Source: Isochrysis galbana
Taxonomy: Eukaryota; Haptophyta; Isochrysidales; Isochrysidaceae
Length of the DNA stretch: 64,000 nucleotides
Direction: 5' to 3'
NCBI GenBank assembly: GCA_018136815.1
Contig: CM030936.1
Location: 6,659,505-6,723,504, forward strand
Below are positions 1 through 10,633 of this stretch, in pieces. A model generated the notes under the pieces. That model was not told the origin of the DNA and did not search any database. It was given only the letters and a program-made list of their open reading frames with translations. The translations under genes were made by a program, and so were the position numbers. The stretch's first letter is position 1. Each line of letters starts with the position of its first letter.

Positions 1-146
1 GCGTCAAGTAACTTTCGCGACAGTTGGACGTGAGGGGCCGCCCGCATAGCGTTTTTGTATGTTACTAACGTTGGTGTGTGATTACAGTGGGAGAAAAAAT
101 GACGTGTGGGGTGGATAGCTACCCTCATGATCCCCACGCACGATCT

Positions 147-361
147 TCCGCGATTAAACGCTTTTCCATGTGTAGGTTGATGGTGATTGAACGCTTTTCC
201 ATGCGGTGGGGGTGATGGCGATTGAACGCGTTCCACGTGTAGGCTGATGGTGATTGAACGCTTTTCCATGCGGTGAGGGTGATGGCGATTGAACGCGTTC
301 CACGTGTAGGCTGATGGTGATTGAACGCTTTTCCATGCGGTGGGTGATGGTGATTGAGCGC
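147..361. repeat. 67-bp minisatellite, about three copies
   Basis: Three successive units start near 170, 237 and 304, giving a period of 67 bp. Each unit holds two related half-units built around GATGGTGATTGAACGC followed by TTTTCCATG or GTTCCACGTG. The copies differ by only a few bases. A partial half-unit precedes them near 147. The array is open in some frames, but nothing suggests a real protein. Confidence 0.85.
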
Positions 362-1300
362 TTCTCGCCTGAGAGAGGGGGGCGCGAAGCCCCAATTGGC
401 CGTTGGCCTCCTACTTATAAAAGTAGTTCGACATCTGGATCCTGCTTATGTATGCTCGGTAACTGGTGCCGTTGCAAAGGCATTGCTTAAGCGACAAGCC
501 ACAAGCCACCTGTAAGACGCGCTCCGAATGCACCTTGTTTGCAGTGCTCACGCCTTAAACAACACACAATACCGGTACCGCTAGCACTTAGATTCGGGCA
601 TTTGTAGAAAGCACGTCGTCTATGCAAGACATGAACGTTGCTTTCTCCCGTTCCCGCACAACGATCGCGTCACGAACATTTACCAAGTCAGAACGTGATT
701 CCTATTGCCGCTTATGGGCGGGAGCATATGCGACCCGCCACGCCGACATCTGAGACGAACGCCGCTGGCCTAGAATGCCTAGCTGCCCATTGGACTGGCG
801 GCTGGAAGCAAGGACTGATGGAACTGCAAATTGCAACGTTGCACGAATTTGCACCACTTGGCGGCGTCGGCTCACAGCTTTGTTCTGCGGTGAATTGGGA
901 TAGCTGATAGCCTTGGCCCCATACCCCAACGACTACTCACAGTGAGCAAGTAGGGGCAATGCGAGCACCCTCGTGGTTCGAACTCGTATCGCAAGCGCCA
1001 CAGCTGAATCTCGGGCGCTACCCATCCCTGTGCGTGCATCTTGGACCTTGAGTGGGGTCCTGCCTGCCATGATTGTGCTCGACAAGCCCGGCTGGGCGTG
1101 TGACTACATCCAGCTGCATCGTGCCACTCTCACAAGAAGGAAGTCCGCTTAATCTTTACGTGGCTTTCCAAGCGTAAATTCTTGTCAGACTGTGAGCGGG
1201 TGCGTGGGCGCGAAGAGGAGAGCGTAAACAGGCCATGCAGCGATTGAGCCGTCACCACATTGACACCCAGGCCCAGCCCGTCTGCCAGGAGCGCTTCCGG
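362..1300. other. Gene-poor interval with a TATA-like palindrome
   Basis: I recognise no gene here. At 411-426 the sequence CTACTTATAAAAGTAG is an inverted repeat around a TATAAAA core, which could be a core promoter, but no convincing coding exon follows it directly. The rest looks unique and non-repetitive. A GGTTCGAACTC string near 973 is not flanked by a tRNA T-stem. Confidence 0.3.
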
Positions 1301-1306
1301 GCCTGG

Positions 1307-2349
1307 TCACACGAGCGTGACCGAGGCAGCTGCCGGCGAAGTCGGGGCCGGCTTCTTCCGGGCAAGCTGGGCAATGACGACGGCGGCCATGACGAGTGCG
1401 ACCGCAACGAGAGCGACGCCGCCCCCTTCCCTCACCACACCTGCCCGCGGTCCAGCAGCGGCAACTGGCTCGTTGAAAGCATAAGAAGGCTGTCGCTCTG
1501 GCCGTTGCCACTCATGGGTTGCAGCACCGTACATATAGGCATAGTGATGCGGGGGGTACACGCCGTTGTGGCCCTTGTCATGGTACGGGTCGCCGTAGCC
1601 TTGCGTGTGATGGTACTGGCCCTCCGCGGAGAAGGGCTGTGCGTGAGCCCACTTCTGCTCCTCTGTACCGCTATCGGTGTGCCCGGCGTCGCCCTTTCCC
1701 TTCGCATTAGCGTTCGCATTCGCGTCCTCATCATCGCCCTTGAGCACGGTGTTGGCCAGCAAACCGGAGGAGGCGGCGCCGAGTGGCCCTGCCACGACGG
1801 CACCAACAACCGACGCACCGATCACCGCGTTGGTCTTGCCGCCCACGAGGTCAGCCGGGTGGGAGCCGACGCGCTGTATGCACTTTGACGTGTCTCCGAG
1901 GCATTCGACTGGCGAGAGCATTTGTCGCTCAACTACCTCCTCGCCAGCAGCACCCGCCTTCTTCTCAGCTTGGATGGCGGCATCACTACTAAACGGACCC
2001 TCAACCGCCTCGTCCTCCTCTGCAAGCTCGGGAGGCAGGCTGAGCTCGCCTGCGTCGCGCCACTTGCCGCCGCCGCCATTGTCACCGTAGTAGTAGAAGC
2101 GCCCACCGCTGCCGCCGTACTGGTAGCCAGAGGGCCGGCCGTACCCCTTTGCAGGGCCATAGCCGTAACCCTTGGCGGGGCCATAGCCGTAACCCTTGGC
2201 GGGGCCATAGCCATATTCCTTGGCGGGGCCGTAGCCATGGTACTGATCCTGTGGTACGCTAGCCTCGCCCTCGGAACCGCCGGAAACCACCTACCAAGGA
2301 CCGGGTGCGCATGCGCGACGGGCTCAGTGCTTACTCGGGAAGCTGGCAT
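1307..2349 (-). CDS. Hypothetical membrane protein with GYGPAK repeats
   Basis: The main exon (2290-1307) encodes about 327 residues. It opens directly after an in-frame TAG that lies within a good splice acceptor (TTGGTAG at 2291). A plausible first exon is 2349-2335, starting at an ATG and joined in phase 0 through a 44-nt GTAAG-AG intron. The N-terminal part carries four tandem GYGPAK-type repeats and is rich in Gly and Tyr. A Gly/Ala-rich hydrophobic stretch lies mid-protein (SVVGAVVAGPLGAASSG). Near the C-terminus is one strong transmembrane segment (VALVAVALVMAAVVIAQLA) followed by basic residues, as in a tail-anchored or type I membrane protein. I recognise no family. The Gly-Tyr repeats could be structural or wall-associated, but that is inference. 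Confidence 0.55.
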
Positions 2350-2940
2350 GGTGTGTTGCGGGAGCTTCGCTGGAAGGATAGAAGGCAAGCGCCTAGAAGA
2401 AGACAAGGTGCAGCCTGCCCCTTAAACTTCGGTGACCGCCACCCGCGATATGGTGTGAGCACATAGGCAAGCAAACTTTGGACCGTTTCTTGAGAGCCAT
2501 AACCTCCACCTGCGAGCTTGTGCCCATTCCACCCCTATGCGCCCATCCCAAGCCCTCTCCAATCCCCTTCCCTCCTGCTAGAGCCCCTGCCTAAGCTCAT
2601 GTGCAGCCGTGTGGCCCACACATGGGAAAGCCTGGGCAAGGCCAGCGAGAGCCCATCCTCCTCCTTCCTGCAAATGAGTCAGGAAGCGATCAGGACACCC
2701 CCAAAGCCTGCCGGAAGCGAAACTCGCGTTGCAGCACCCACGATTGACCTTCGCCTTCCCTCCCTCTGTGTGTGTCCACTACACCCATAGTGTGAAGTCC
2801 CAGAAAGTGCGCAGGGATCGGAAAGAGTCGCAGAAAGTCGGGAAGAGCCCGCAACGCCCTCCCTTATCCACGAAGGCCGTCAAAGAGCCCAGGTGAAGCC
2901 CACCCAAGCAGCAAACGCACAAGCAAGGTGGGATGCTCAA

Positions 2941-3770
2941 ATACTCCGAACGCCCGACAACCCCCCCCCCACACACACACAGTCGTACCCACCATCCCGC
3001 TTCCACATGCATCTTCTGCAAGAGCCCTATGACCTCTAGAACCCCCCACCCCCCCTCCCTCTCCCCCTTCCCCGGACAACTGCAAGAGTGCCCAAGACCC
3101 TGTGCAAAGCTCTGGAGTGGCCTAGACACACCCACCCACCCACCCACCCACCCACCCACCCAGCCAGCCATACACCCACACCCACACACGCACAGGGAGA
3201 GAGAGAGGGAGAGAGAAGGGGGAGATGGAGGGAGGGAGAGACCTGAGAGAGATGATGTTCGAGTCCCGCGAGCATCGGAGCTCCTGCCTCATCCAGCTTG
3301 GCCTCTGCCTGGGCGTGATCTCCGCCGAGCGCAAGCCCCGCCGCCATCAGCAGCTTCCCGTCACCGAATCGACGCGCCGTCGCCTCTTCCGCTGCCGCTG
3401 CGAGGGAGAGGAGAGAGAAGCAGACCCATGCCACCATTGCCAAACGGACTCCCTCGCGCTCTCGCTCTCTCCCCGCTCCCTCCTTCCCCCCCCCTCTCTC
3501 ACTCTCTCCCGCCTCCCTCTCTCTCTCTCTTCCCCCCGCGCTCTCTCTTCTCTTTCTCTCTCTTCCCCGGTCTCTCCCCCTCTCCATCTCTCTCTCTCCC
3601 CCGATCTCTTTCTCTCTTTTCTCTTCTCCCTCCTCCCCTCCTCCCTCTTTTTTCTCCCCCATTCTCTCCATCATCTCGCTCCCTCTGTCTCCATCTCGCT
3701 TCCTCTTCTTCTTCTTCCTCTTATTTCTCCCTTTTTTTCACACTGGGTGCCGCCCCCTCCCCGCTCCCTT
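2941..3770. repeat. Low-complexity block: CCCA repeat and pyrimidine tracts
   Basis: A CCCA tetranucleotide run lies near 3125-3165, followed by short GA repeats. From about 3440 to 3760 the plus strand is nearly pure C/T. Long open frames through this block are Ser/Leu/Pro or Arg/Glu homopolymers created by the repeats. Between 3771 and 4000 I see nothing recognisable. Confidence 0.7.
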
Positions 3771-4406
3771 TGCCCAAACAACAAGCAATACAGGTGGTTT
3801 TTTCTCCCTTGTACTTTACTCCTAGACTTCACCAGAACATTTACAATAAAACTTCGCAATCATGCGGCAACATCTTCATGAACGAATTCCACTTGTTTGA
3901 CTCTGACCTCTGAGCGAGGGTTTTGTAGTATACGTGTCAGATCTACTCCGAGTGAAGGGAGGGGACGAACGTACCGATGTCACCGTCGTCGTTGTGTGAG
4001 CGCGCTAGCTCAATGATTAGGGCCAGGGCAATACTTGTAGCGAAATTCGCCCAAACTTGTCGGCCAAACTTGCAGGATTCTTGTTACGGACTGCCCAAAC
4101 TTGTAACATTCTTGTACTCACGACTCACGTGCGCACGCGCGAAAGTGCTTCGCAACACGTCTTCCTTTATAAGCGCTAAAATATAACTTGTATTTTGAGA
4201 CGCTCGTTCGTACACTCGTCCATATCCATGTGCTGTCGTGCTGTCCTACCACCTAGCTAGGACTAGGATGCTAGGAGTCTCATCGCGCACCTAACTAGCT
4301 AATGTTATATGTGGTGTTCATACTACTTGCTTCAAGTACTACTTCTTCTTCTTAGTTCAAAACATTCACGCATATCACATCACACAAACAAGCATCGCAC
4401 ACACAC

Positions 4407-4688
4407 TCATGCTGCCTTCTTGCGCCGGCTATTGTTGTTGTGCCTCAACATCAGGGCGGCCTGTACCTGATCCGCGAGAGACGACGAACGATCGGGACCA
4501 AACATTGTGGTAAGCAAAGAAAACACACGCTCACATGCAGCTGAATTGGGCGTCATGCTGAACGCAATCCTCGCTGCAAGCGCCCATGTTGGGAATTTTG
4601 AATTGTTAGATTGTCGGAGCGATGCTCGTTTCCTCTTCGGAAACGAGAAACGAGCCGCGGAGGCGCACCGGCAGCTAGCGCGGCGCAC
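4407..4688 (-). pseudogene. hAT transposase C-terminal dimerisation domain, remnant
   Basis: The last 70 residues contain the hAT C-terminal signature (SAACERVFSLL, then a SSLADQVQAALMLRH helix) and end at a stop. The sequence closely resembles the C-terminus of the transposase at 17424-18527, so both belong to one subfamily. The catalytic core is missing: the upstream reading frame degenerates into Arg/Pro-rich sequence. About 390 bp beyond the stop codon, at 4019, the sequence TAGGGCCAGGG resembles the terminal repeat of the 17183-19102 element and is followed by repeated AAACTTGT motifs, so this is probably one end of a decayed relative. I could not find the other end. Confidence 0.75.
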
Positions 4689-5096
4689 GGCTCACCCGGG
4701 GAGCCCGGGACGGGCTCATCGGGGGAACGGGGAGGGCAAACGACGGGCATGTGAAATGGACGGGGAAGTGGCACGGAACGCAAATCGGAGGGACGGAGGA
4801 CGTAGGCAGTGATGGGACATCAGGCTGATATGAGGTCCTGATGTCATGATATCAGGTCCTTTAGACCTGACAAAGGGGTATCAGGTGGGGGCAAAAACAA
4901 AGCTGACAAGGCCAATAACAAAACCATGAAAAAAAAACTTTTGGCGCGAGGACGCGAGGACGAGGTGGCGCGGGAAGCCTCTCCATCACCCCCCTCTTCC
5001 CGCTAATGTCTGTACTTTTACATATACGTAATTTTGCCCATTTTATTCACTGCACATGAGGCGTTCCTTCGTCTCTCTCTCTCTCTCTCTCTGGCG

Positions 5097-5582
5097 ATGG
5101 CCAGTGACGACATGGCGCTGGCTCTTGCCCCAGCCACCGCCCGAGCAGCCTCAGCTTGGGGGACTGAGGAGGTGGACACACTCGAGGGCAGCGCCCTCGA
5201 GTGGTCCACAATTGAGGAGGCAGCCGGCCGCGCGAAGGTCGTGCGCGCCAAGTGCTGCCTCTTCTGCGGGCATTCGTATGTCGGTGGGCCGCACAACATC
5301 CGGCAGCATCTCGACGAGAAGCTGCCGTGTAGGAATGTGCGCGCGTGCAAGCCACGCGCGCAGTTCAAGGAAAGACACTCGCAGGTTGTCAAGGAGCTGC
5401 GGGCGCGGGCAAGGGAGGCTGAGAAGCGGGCCAAGGAGAAGGAGGAGCGCGAGCAAAAGCGCGAACAAGGCCGCGCACTCGCAGTCGTGAGCGAGAGCGG
5501 CACATCTCTCGCCCTCTCCCAGGGTGTGGTGCACGCGAGCGTGTGGAGGAGCGCGCCAAGCCACCAGCTAAGGGTGTTGTAG
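5097..5582 (+). CDS. BED-type zinc-finger protein, probably a hAT transposase N-terminal fragment
   Basis: From the ATG at 5097 the ORF encodes about 160 residues. It holds one zinc-finger-like motif, CCLFCGHSYVGGPHNIRQHL (C-x2-C-x10-H-x4-H), typical of BED fingers at the N-terminus of hAT transposases. A charged Arg/Glu/Lys helix follows, likely a coiled coil. A CT microsatellite of about 20 bp ends just before the ATG. No catalytic core follows on this strand. The next hAT sequence on the same strand is a C-terminal domain at 7473-7625. It may be a deletion derivative or a first exon. Confidence 0.5.
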   Translation: MASDDMALALAPATARAASAWGTEEVDTLEGSALEWSTIEEAAGRAKVVRAKCCLFCGHSYVGGPHNIRQHLDEKLPCRNVRACKPRAQFKERHSQVVKELRARAREAEKRAKEKEEREQKREQGRALAVVSESGTSLALSQGVVHASVWRSAPSHQLRVL

Positions 5583-5785
5583 GAAGGAGCTCACCTGACC
5601 CCGGCATGGAGCAACGTCCGATGGCCGCCACACCTTCGGGAGGCTCGGAAGGCCTCTGGCGGCGACGGCCGCCACCGTGAATCTCGTTTCTCACTCAAAC
5701 GAAAAAAATAAAACGCCCGTGAGTAGCTGCCGCCCCCCCCTAGTCCGCCACAGTGACAGCAGAGTAACCTGCACCTTGAGCTTCC

Positions 5786-6241
5786 TCAGCTGTGAGCTGT
5801 GAGAGCATTGGCTCCGCCATGGGAGACTTGTGTTCCCTCGAGATCAAGCACGAGGAGCGAGGGCGCCGCGGAGCGCAGGAGTCCGTGTGGCAGCCCGTCG
5901 GGTGCGCAGTCGAGCCACGAGTCCCTGAGCCGAAGCGAGGTGAGGGCCGCGGCGGTTTTATCCAGGAGCGAGCCGAGGGCTTGGTGGTTGATCTTGACGC
6001 CTGCGAGGTGGAGCGACTGGACCGCGGTTGGGCGCCACGCTTGGAGGGCTCGCGAGTCGACGTTGCCGAGTCGGAGCTCGCGGACGGATGGAGGCAGGGT
6101 TTTGAGGAAGTTGATCATGTCCGCGCCGCCACCTTGCACAGTAGCAGCGTGAACGCCGCGCAAGTGACGGTCATCGTCAGCGTGAACGCCGCGCAGGCAA
6201 CGACTACCGTGAGGTCGGTGTCGTGTGTGCGCACCGCCCAA
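5786..6241 (-). CDS. Leucine-rich-repeat protein fragment
   Basis: The minus-strand frame contains several degenerate LRR units: LPPSVRELRLGNVDSRAL, AVQSLHLAGVKINHQALG, LTSLRLRDSW and LLVLDLEGTQVSHGG. The spacing of about 24-28 residues and the LxxLxL pattern are typical of LRRs. The first Met with plausible context precedes INFLKTLPPSV. Upstream, a duplicated RGVHA-type stretch at about 6148-6200 is a short direct repeat. The frame stops at 5786 without a C-terminal cap, so this is a partial or broken gene, possibly a piece carried between the two hAT transposase fragments that flank it. Function unknown. Confidence 0.5.
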   Translation of the reverse strand: MGGAHTRHRPHGSRCLRGVHADDDRHLRGVHAATVQGGGADMINFLKTLPPSVRELRLGNVDSRALQAWRPTAVQSLHLAGVKINHQALGSLLDKTAAALTSLRLRDSWLDCAPDGLPHGLLRSAAPSLLVLDLEGTQVSHGGANALTAHS

Positions 6242-6454
6242 TGGGACGGAGAGGCCCCAAGATCCACATCGGCATCCACCAGGTGTGGCCGCAGCAGGGC
6301 CGCTGCCGTTCGTGCCCAGCCCCGGGCACCCCGATGCCCAGCTACGAGGAGGGCAAACGCAGGTGCTGCGACGGCATGGTCAAGTGTGTGGAGGGGAGGA
6401 GGAAGTGTAAAAGGTATGCGTGCAGATGAGAGGGTTGTAATTGGCGTTTTTTTT

Positions 6455-7041
6455 GGGAGTAGGGCAGTAGGGCAGTGGCCTCCTGGCAACCAAGTTGTTC
6501 CGTCATACCGTCATATGACACTTGCCATGGAACTGAGTATGATATCATACATCTAATATCATATGATACTCACTCCAAACATCTACACTTATAAACCCGC
6601 CATTATGATAAAAATCTGCTTACACAGCAGCACAGCAGCACCCCTGGAGCGTCTCCACATGGCGCCGCCCCCACTCCACGGCGGTGTGACACTCGTCATC
6701 GCCGTCGTCGCCGCCGCCATCGTTGCTGCACATCAGGTTGGCGGCCATTGGGGGGGGGGGGGCTCGGAGCTGGGAGCGCCGGTATTTCCCGCGCCTGAAC
6801 TTGTACTAGTAAAACAAGTTGAATTGTAGGCTCTAGTCTTGTCATATGACACTCAGTATCAGGTCTAGGGCAACTAATACTGAGATATCATATATGATAT
6901 CATATATGACAGAACAACTTGGCCTGGCAAGCCATCAGGCATGCCAGGAGGATGGGTGGTTCCTCCCCCATGGCAGGGGAGGAGTGGAGAGAGGGGGGGG
7001 CTCGTGCCCCCCCATGGGTCAACCAAGTATAAACTTAGTTG
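6455..7041 (+). repeat. Dispersed repeat F, copy 1, split by a MITE
   Basis: The segments 6455-6489 and 6923-7041 together match 56735-56879 almost base for base, ending at the same ACTTAGTTG boundary. The MITE at 6490-6922 interrupts the copy. The matching part includes a short inverted repeat around GCCCCCCCATGGG. Only the right-hand end of family F is present here. No coding capacity was seen. Confidence 0.85.
6490..6922. mobile_element. 433-bp MITE with 8-bp target-site duplication (hAT-like)
   Basis: Terminal inverted repeats of about 18 bp (CCAAGTTGTTCCGTCATA, with one C/T difference) bound the element. An 8-bp direct repeat CCTGGCAA flanks it at 6482-6489 and 6923-6930. The related repeat copy at 56757 has a single CCTGGCAA and no insert, so the empty site is visible in the same window. 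The interior contains AT-rich palindromes (GTATGATATCATAC and others) and no transposase. The 8-bp duplication fits the hAT superfamily. Confidence 0.9.
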
Positions 7042-7472
7042 AGAATTATAACGTTAAATGCCGAACGAAAGAGAAGAGCGAAGCCTAACGAGTGTCGATT
7101 CGCGAATGCGACATAGCTTCGCCCACGTGGGGTTGAGCTTGGGACCCGGATGAGTCGGGCTGCCCACACGGGTTGTGAGAGTAGACCTTCCCTACTCATT
7201 TTTAGGGTTGTGAGCTCTAGTTTGCGGATGTTATTCAGCGCTTGTTTCCAGAACACCGGGAGTTTGCTTTAGCTTGAGCCTGTTATTCCGTCGGTCAGCT
7301 TGCTCGTGGGGATCGTCGATAGGACCGCTGCTTTTCCCAGGTTTGAGCGACAGAACCAAGCGTCAAGCACTTGTTTCCATTGCGCTTGACGTGCGTCTAG
7401 GTAGTTTGATACCCATTTGGAAGGTAGTGCCTTAACATGGTTGTCCCAATCTAGAAGGCCCAACGCCAATAG

Positions 7473-7625
7473 GGGCTGACAAGAGTTGCCGGCAACTTTT
7501 GGGGCTCGTCAGCCGGGGTCGAGCGTGTCTTTTCGGCAGCCGGCAAGATGCATAGCGATCTTCAGAAGTCGGCCAAGGACTCGACACTCGAAAATTCGCT
7601 TTTCGCCTCATTCAATACCGATTAG
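7473..7625 (+). pseudogene. hAT transposase C-terminal remnant, second lineage
   Basis: A short open frame after a TAG at 7470 encodes SSAGVERVFSAAGKMHSDL and then STLENSLFASFN, ending at TAG 7623-7625. This is the conserved hAT C-terminal dimerisation motif (S-A-x-x-E-R-x-F-S-x-A-G). It differs from the CERVFSLL type seen at 4407 and 17424, so it marks a separate hAT lineage. Nothing upstream on this strand to about 7045 resembles the catalytic core. A short TGCTGTG repeat follows at about 7629-7662. Confidence 0.7.
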
Positions 7626-8149
7626 TGCTAGTGCTGTGTGCTGTGTGCTGTGTGCTGTGTCGCGTTGTGCTATGCGCTGCGTTGTGCGTAGCACCGTAGC
7701 ACCACATAGCATGTGATGATATGTGAATGTGCTGCGTGTGTGCGTGAGTTCATTCAATAAGTATAAAGTATGTCGTGACAAGCTACTACGACTCTCCTAC
7801 TTATTTATGTCAAGGGTGGGCGCGCGCAGCGCGGCGCCGCTACCAGCGGCGAAGGCGCTCGGCGCCGCTCGGAGGCCGCGCCCCCGCGGCCGCGCACGCC
7901 ACAGGTAGTTAGCTAGCTAACTGCGTCTTTGCGCATCCCACTTGGTTGTTTGTTAACAGTTGCATCCCCACGGGTGCCCTTTAATGGTGGTTAACACACT
8001 GAACTGGTTAACTGGCCAATGGCTAATGTATTCCCTAGCCTTGTCCGCAGCAGAGGTGGAGGAATACCGCGAGGGGGCGGATTGGGCGCGGGGGAAGCCC
8101 CCAGACGCGCGCCGCCCGAGCGGAGGCGCAGAGGGGGCGGAGGGGGGCG

Positions 8150-9236
8150 ATGGACTCGGCGGCGGCGGCGCTCGAGCAGCACCTCGCGGGCGGCTCTGGA
8201 GCGCGGCGGGCGATGGGCAAGGCGTACGCGGTGGGGGACGCGCACCCGGTGGAGACGATACAGAAGGATGTGCGTCAGATACCACGCACTCTTTCCCAGA
8301 CCCCCTGCTCTCCATGCAGCCTCCCCCGCCCCCCTTCTCCCCGTCTCTCCCCGCCCTTGCTTCCTCCTCTCCCCAGTCCCTGGCTCTCTCTCCCTCCATC
8401 TCTTTTCTCCGTGTCCCTCACTTTCTGAGACACATGCTCGACTCACGTCTCTGCCTCCACCCACTCTGTGGGCTTCTCCTCGCGCCTGTCGCCCTGTGAC
8501 TTCTGCGCTGGCTCTGCCCAGCGGACTGTGGGCAGGGGGAAGTGAGAAGTGAGAAGGGGGAAGTGAGCCATGGACACCATGCAGACGCCTGTGGGGCCTA
8601 TCGGGAGGAGCCCTGCGTTATGCACCAAACCCCTCTATGCTGCGGGGACCAGCGCGCAGACAGATCTGCTCCCTGCCATGCCGCTTTGACGTGCCCCTGA
8701 CCAAGGTCTATCCTGCTGCGCCATTGCAGTGGCTCAGGAACCAACTTGAAAACAAGCACTATGTGATGGGAAATGTGTACGGAACTCACCTTCCGATGCG
8801 CCTCAAGATGGAGACGAACATTCTCTCACAGGTCTCCCGCCTTCCTGGCATCCGATCAAGCCACGTTGGTCTCAATACCATTCTAGGGCGTGATGAGACC
8901 ATCGATTTTGAGGACTACCTGGGACGTACGTCAGATTCTGCTCATTGCCGCTCTGCTAGCCACTGCATATGGCGCACCGTACTTATGCGCTGCGCCTAGC
9001 TTGTGCTAGAACTCACCATGTAATGCCTAAGCCTCCCCGCCTGACACCTCCCTCGTTGCACAGTGCCCGAGAACTCTGAGCAGGAGGTGGACACACGGGC
9101 TTTATTGGAGAGAAAGTATGGCATCACCCCACCAACGTCGCTTCTTGGGCCATCCGCGCTTGGCGGCATGCCGCACAAGCCATCCCACACAGAGATGCCC
9201 CGTGCTGGCATTGCTGTTGCCAAGGATTTGTGCTGA
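8150..9236 (+). CDS. UMP1: Proteasome maturation factor UMP1/POMP, three exons
   Basis: Exons 8150-8269, 8664-8925 and 9064-9236 join in consistent phase (0, then 1) through GTGCGT-CAG and GTACGT-CAG introns and give 184 residues. The diagnostic region is in exon 2: PMRLKMET, RLPGIRSSHVGLNTILGRDE and DETIDFEDYL match the UMP1/POMP core, where human has QRLPFLSSSNLSLDVL and NDETIGFEDIL. Exon 3 continues with DTRALLERKYGI, the conserved C-terminal helix, plus an extra tail of about 35 residues beyond the usual end (family proteins are about 140-150 residues). UMP1 is a chaperone that helps 20S half-proteasomes dimerise and is degraded by the finished particle. The exon 1 to 2 junction is the least certain part. 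The family assignment is strong. Confidence 0.85.
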
Positions 9237-10349
9237 ACGTGGCCTTATGGGATTGGGCAACATGCGGGCATCCGCACATCTCATGTGATACATCGGCTTG
9301 CCAGCGGGCTCACGGCATGCGTGGCTTAAAGCTAAGATCGGGCTTGATATTTCATTGGATTTGAGGTTCCACGTCCAGATGCAGGGAGGCTTATGTGATT
9401 CGTTGGCTCGAGTCATACTGAGGACAAACGAGCCGCTCGCGTCTGCATGTTTGTCCGCGAAAGCTGAGCGATGAGTCGATTGCTTGGTGCTGCTACCACA
9501 TGTGCAACGGACGCCAACATTTCGGCGCCTGGCCACTAAATGCCTATTTTACTAGTCAGACGCCGTGTTCTTGGTTAGCTGCTGCTGTCGCTAACATACG
9601 GCTCCGGCCGACACGATTGATTTCGGTGGTCACTTGGTCGTACGCGCTTGCCTTCATACCCGGCGTTAACGTCACTCCCATAGTGTGCCCGGTGCTCGCC
9701 CAGTCCCATGAAGCAAAGTCTGAAAAGAATTATGCGTTGGCGCACGAGTATGCATAAAGTTGCAACAAACCTGCGCCGGATTCAAACATCTTGAATTTGA
9801 GGTAGTTTGCGCAAAGTGTGAATTTTGGCGGTCTGCCTGATGCCTTGACCTTTGTGCGCGGTCTTCCGTTTATGTTTGTCGCCTTGGCTTTATTCTTTAT
9901 TTAGGCTTTAGGCCGCTGCCCTTGCTTTTGCCCTTTTTTGCGCCTCGGGTATGAGAGCAGTCTACCCACCCTACGTGGAGAACTTGGAAAGGGTGGTGTT
10001 GCATTATGGCATTGTCAATGCGCCAGTGTTCAATGCATTGTTGACCGGCCACGGCGCGCGGGGCTAGAACGAGTGAGCTATTAGTGCGCTCCCACATGTT
10101 GGCATGGCGCTATGAGCATAGCAAACAGCCTCCTGAATGAAGGTGCCTTTGTCGGCCGCACCGCGCGCCGAGAAAAGAATTTTTCTTAGATTGATGATAT
10201 TCTCATGCTCAGCATGCCTCATGCCGCGATCACGGCGCTGTGACTGTGAATTGTGAATGCGCTGAGAAGCTTATAGAAGCAGCATAAAAAAACAGCTGCC
10301 TCATGCCTAGAGAATCAGGGCTACACACATATTGTATAATATTGTACTA
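9237..10349. other. Intergenic, nothing recognised
   Basis: I see no protein family, repeat or RNA gene. Base composition is less GC-rich than in neighbouring genes and all open frames are short. This may be the 3' flank of UMP1 plus unannotated sequence. Confidence 0.4.
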
Positions 10350-10546
10350 GTTCAAGGTTTGCCCTTTTTGCCTATACTGCCAGCACATCCAACATCGTGC
10401 CCTCGTCTTCCTTCACTCCACCTCCTCCCCTTCCCCCCTTCAGCTTCCTTTTTCTTGTTCAAGGTTTTCCTGTCTCTACTCCAACATAGTCCTCATCTTC
10501 CTTCACTTCACCTCCACCCCTCCCCCCCTTCATTCCTTTTTCTTCG
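10350..10546 (+). repeat. Imperfect tandem duplication, pyrimidine-rich
   Basis: Two adjacent copies of about 90-105 bp both begin GTTCAAGGTTT and both run through CCAACAT, CTTCCTTCACT and a C-rich stretch to CCTTTTTCTT. The second copy starts near 10458. Sequence differs by substitutions and a short length change. There is no coding sense. Confidence 0.6.
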
Positions 10547-10633
10547 GTGCTTCCGTTTCCGGGGTCGTGCCCGGCCCTGGTGCTCTACCACCAGCAAGCC
10601 ACAAGGCCCTAGTTCGGAGCGTGGGTCCTAGGC

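Noticed and set aside
147-361. Regular repeats that could suggest a CRISPR array
   Set aside because: Whole 67-bp units repeat including the would-be spacers, so this is a minisatellite, and the window is eukaryotic.
1235-1888. 217-codon plus-strand frame opposite the GYGPAK protein
   Set aside because: It is the shadow of the minus-strand gene, whose repeats and TM segment make better protein sense.
7035-7256. Minus frame containing PVWAARLIRVPSSTPRG as a possible gene or tRNA-related sequence
   Set aside because: No motif, no tRNA fold, and the region lies between transposon remnants.
8019-8552. Arg/Gly/Pro-rich frames overlapping UMP1 exon 1
   Set aside because: They arise from GC-rich sequence; the frame starting at 8150 joins a recognisable UMP1 core.
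8570-8690. Alternative UMP1 exon 2 frame (MDTMQTPVGPIGRSP) ending in LLPAMPL
   Set aside because: It stops at TGA 8688 and does not connect in phase; the chosen frame aligns TKVYPAAPLQ with the family's ELLPxHPLE.
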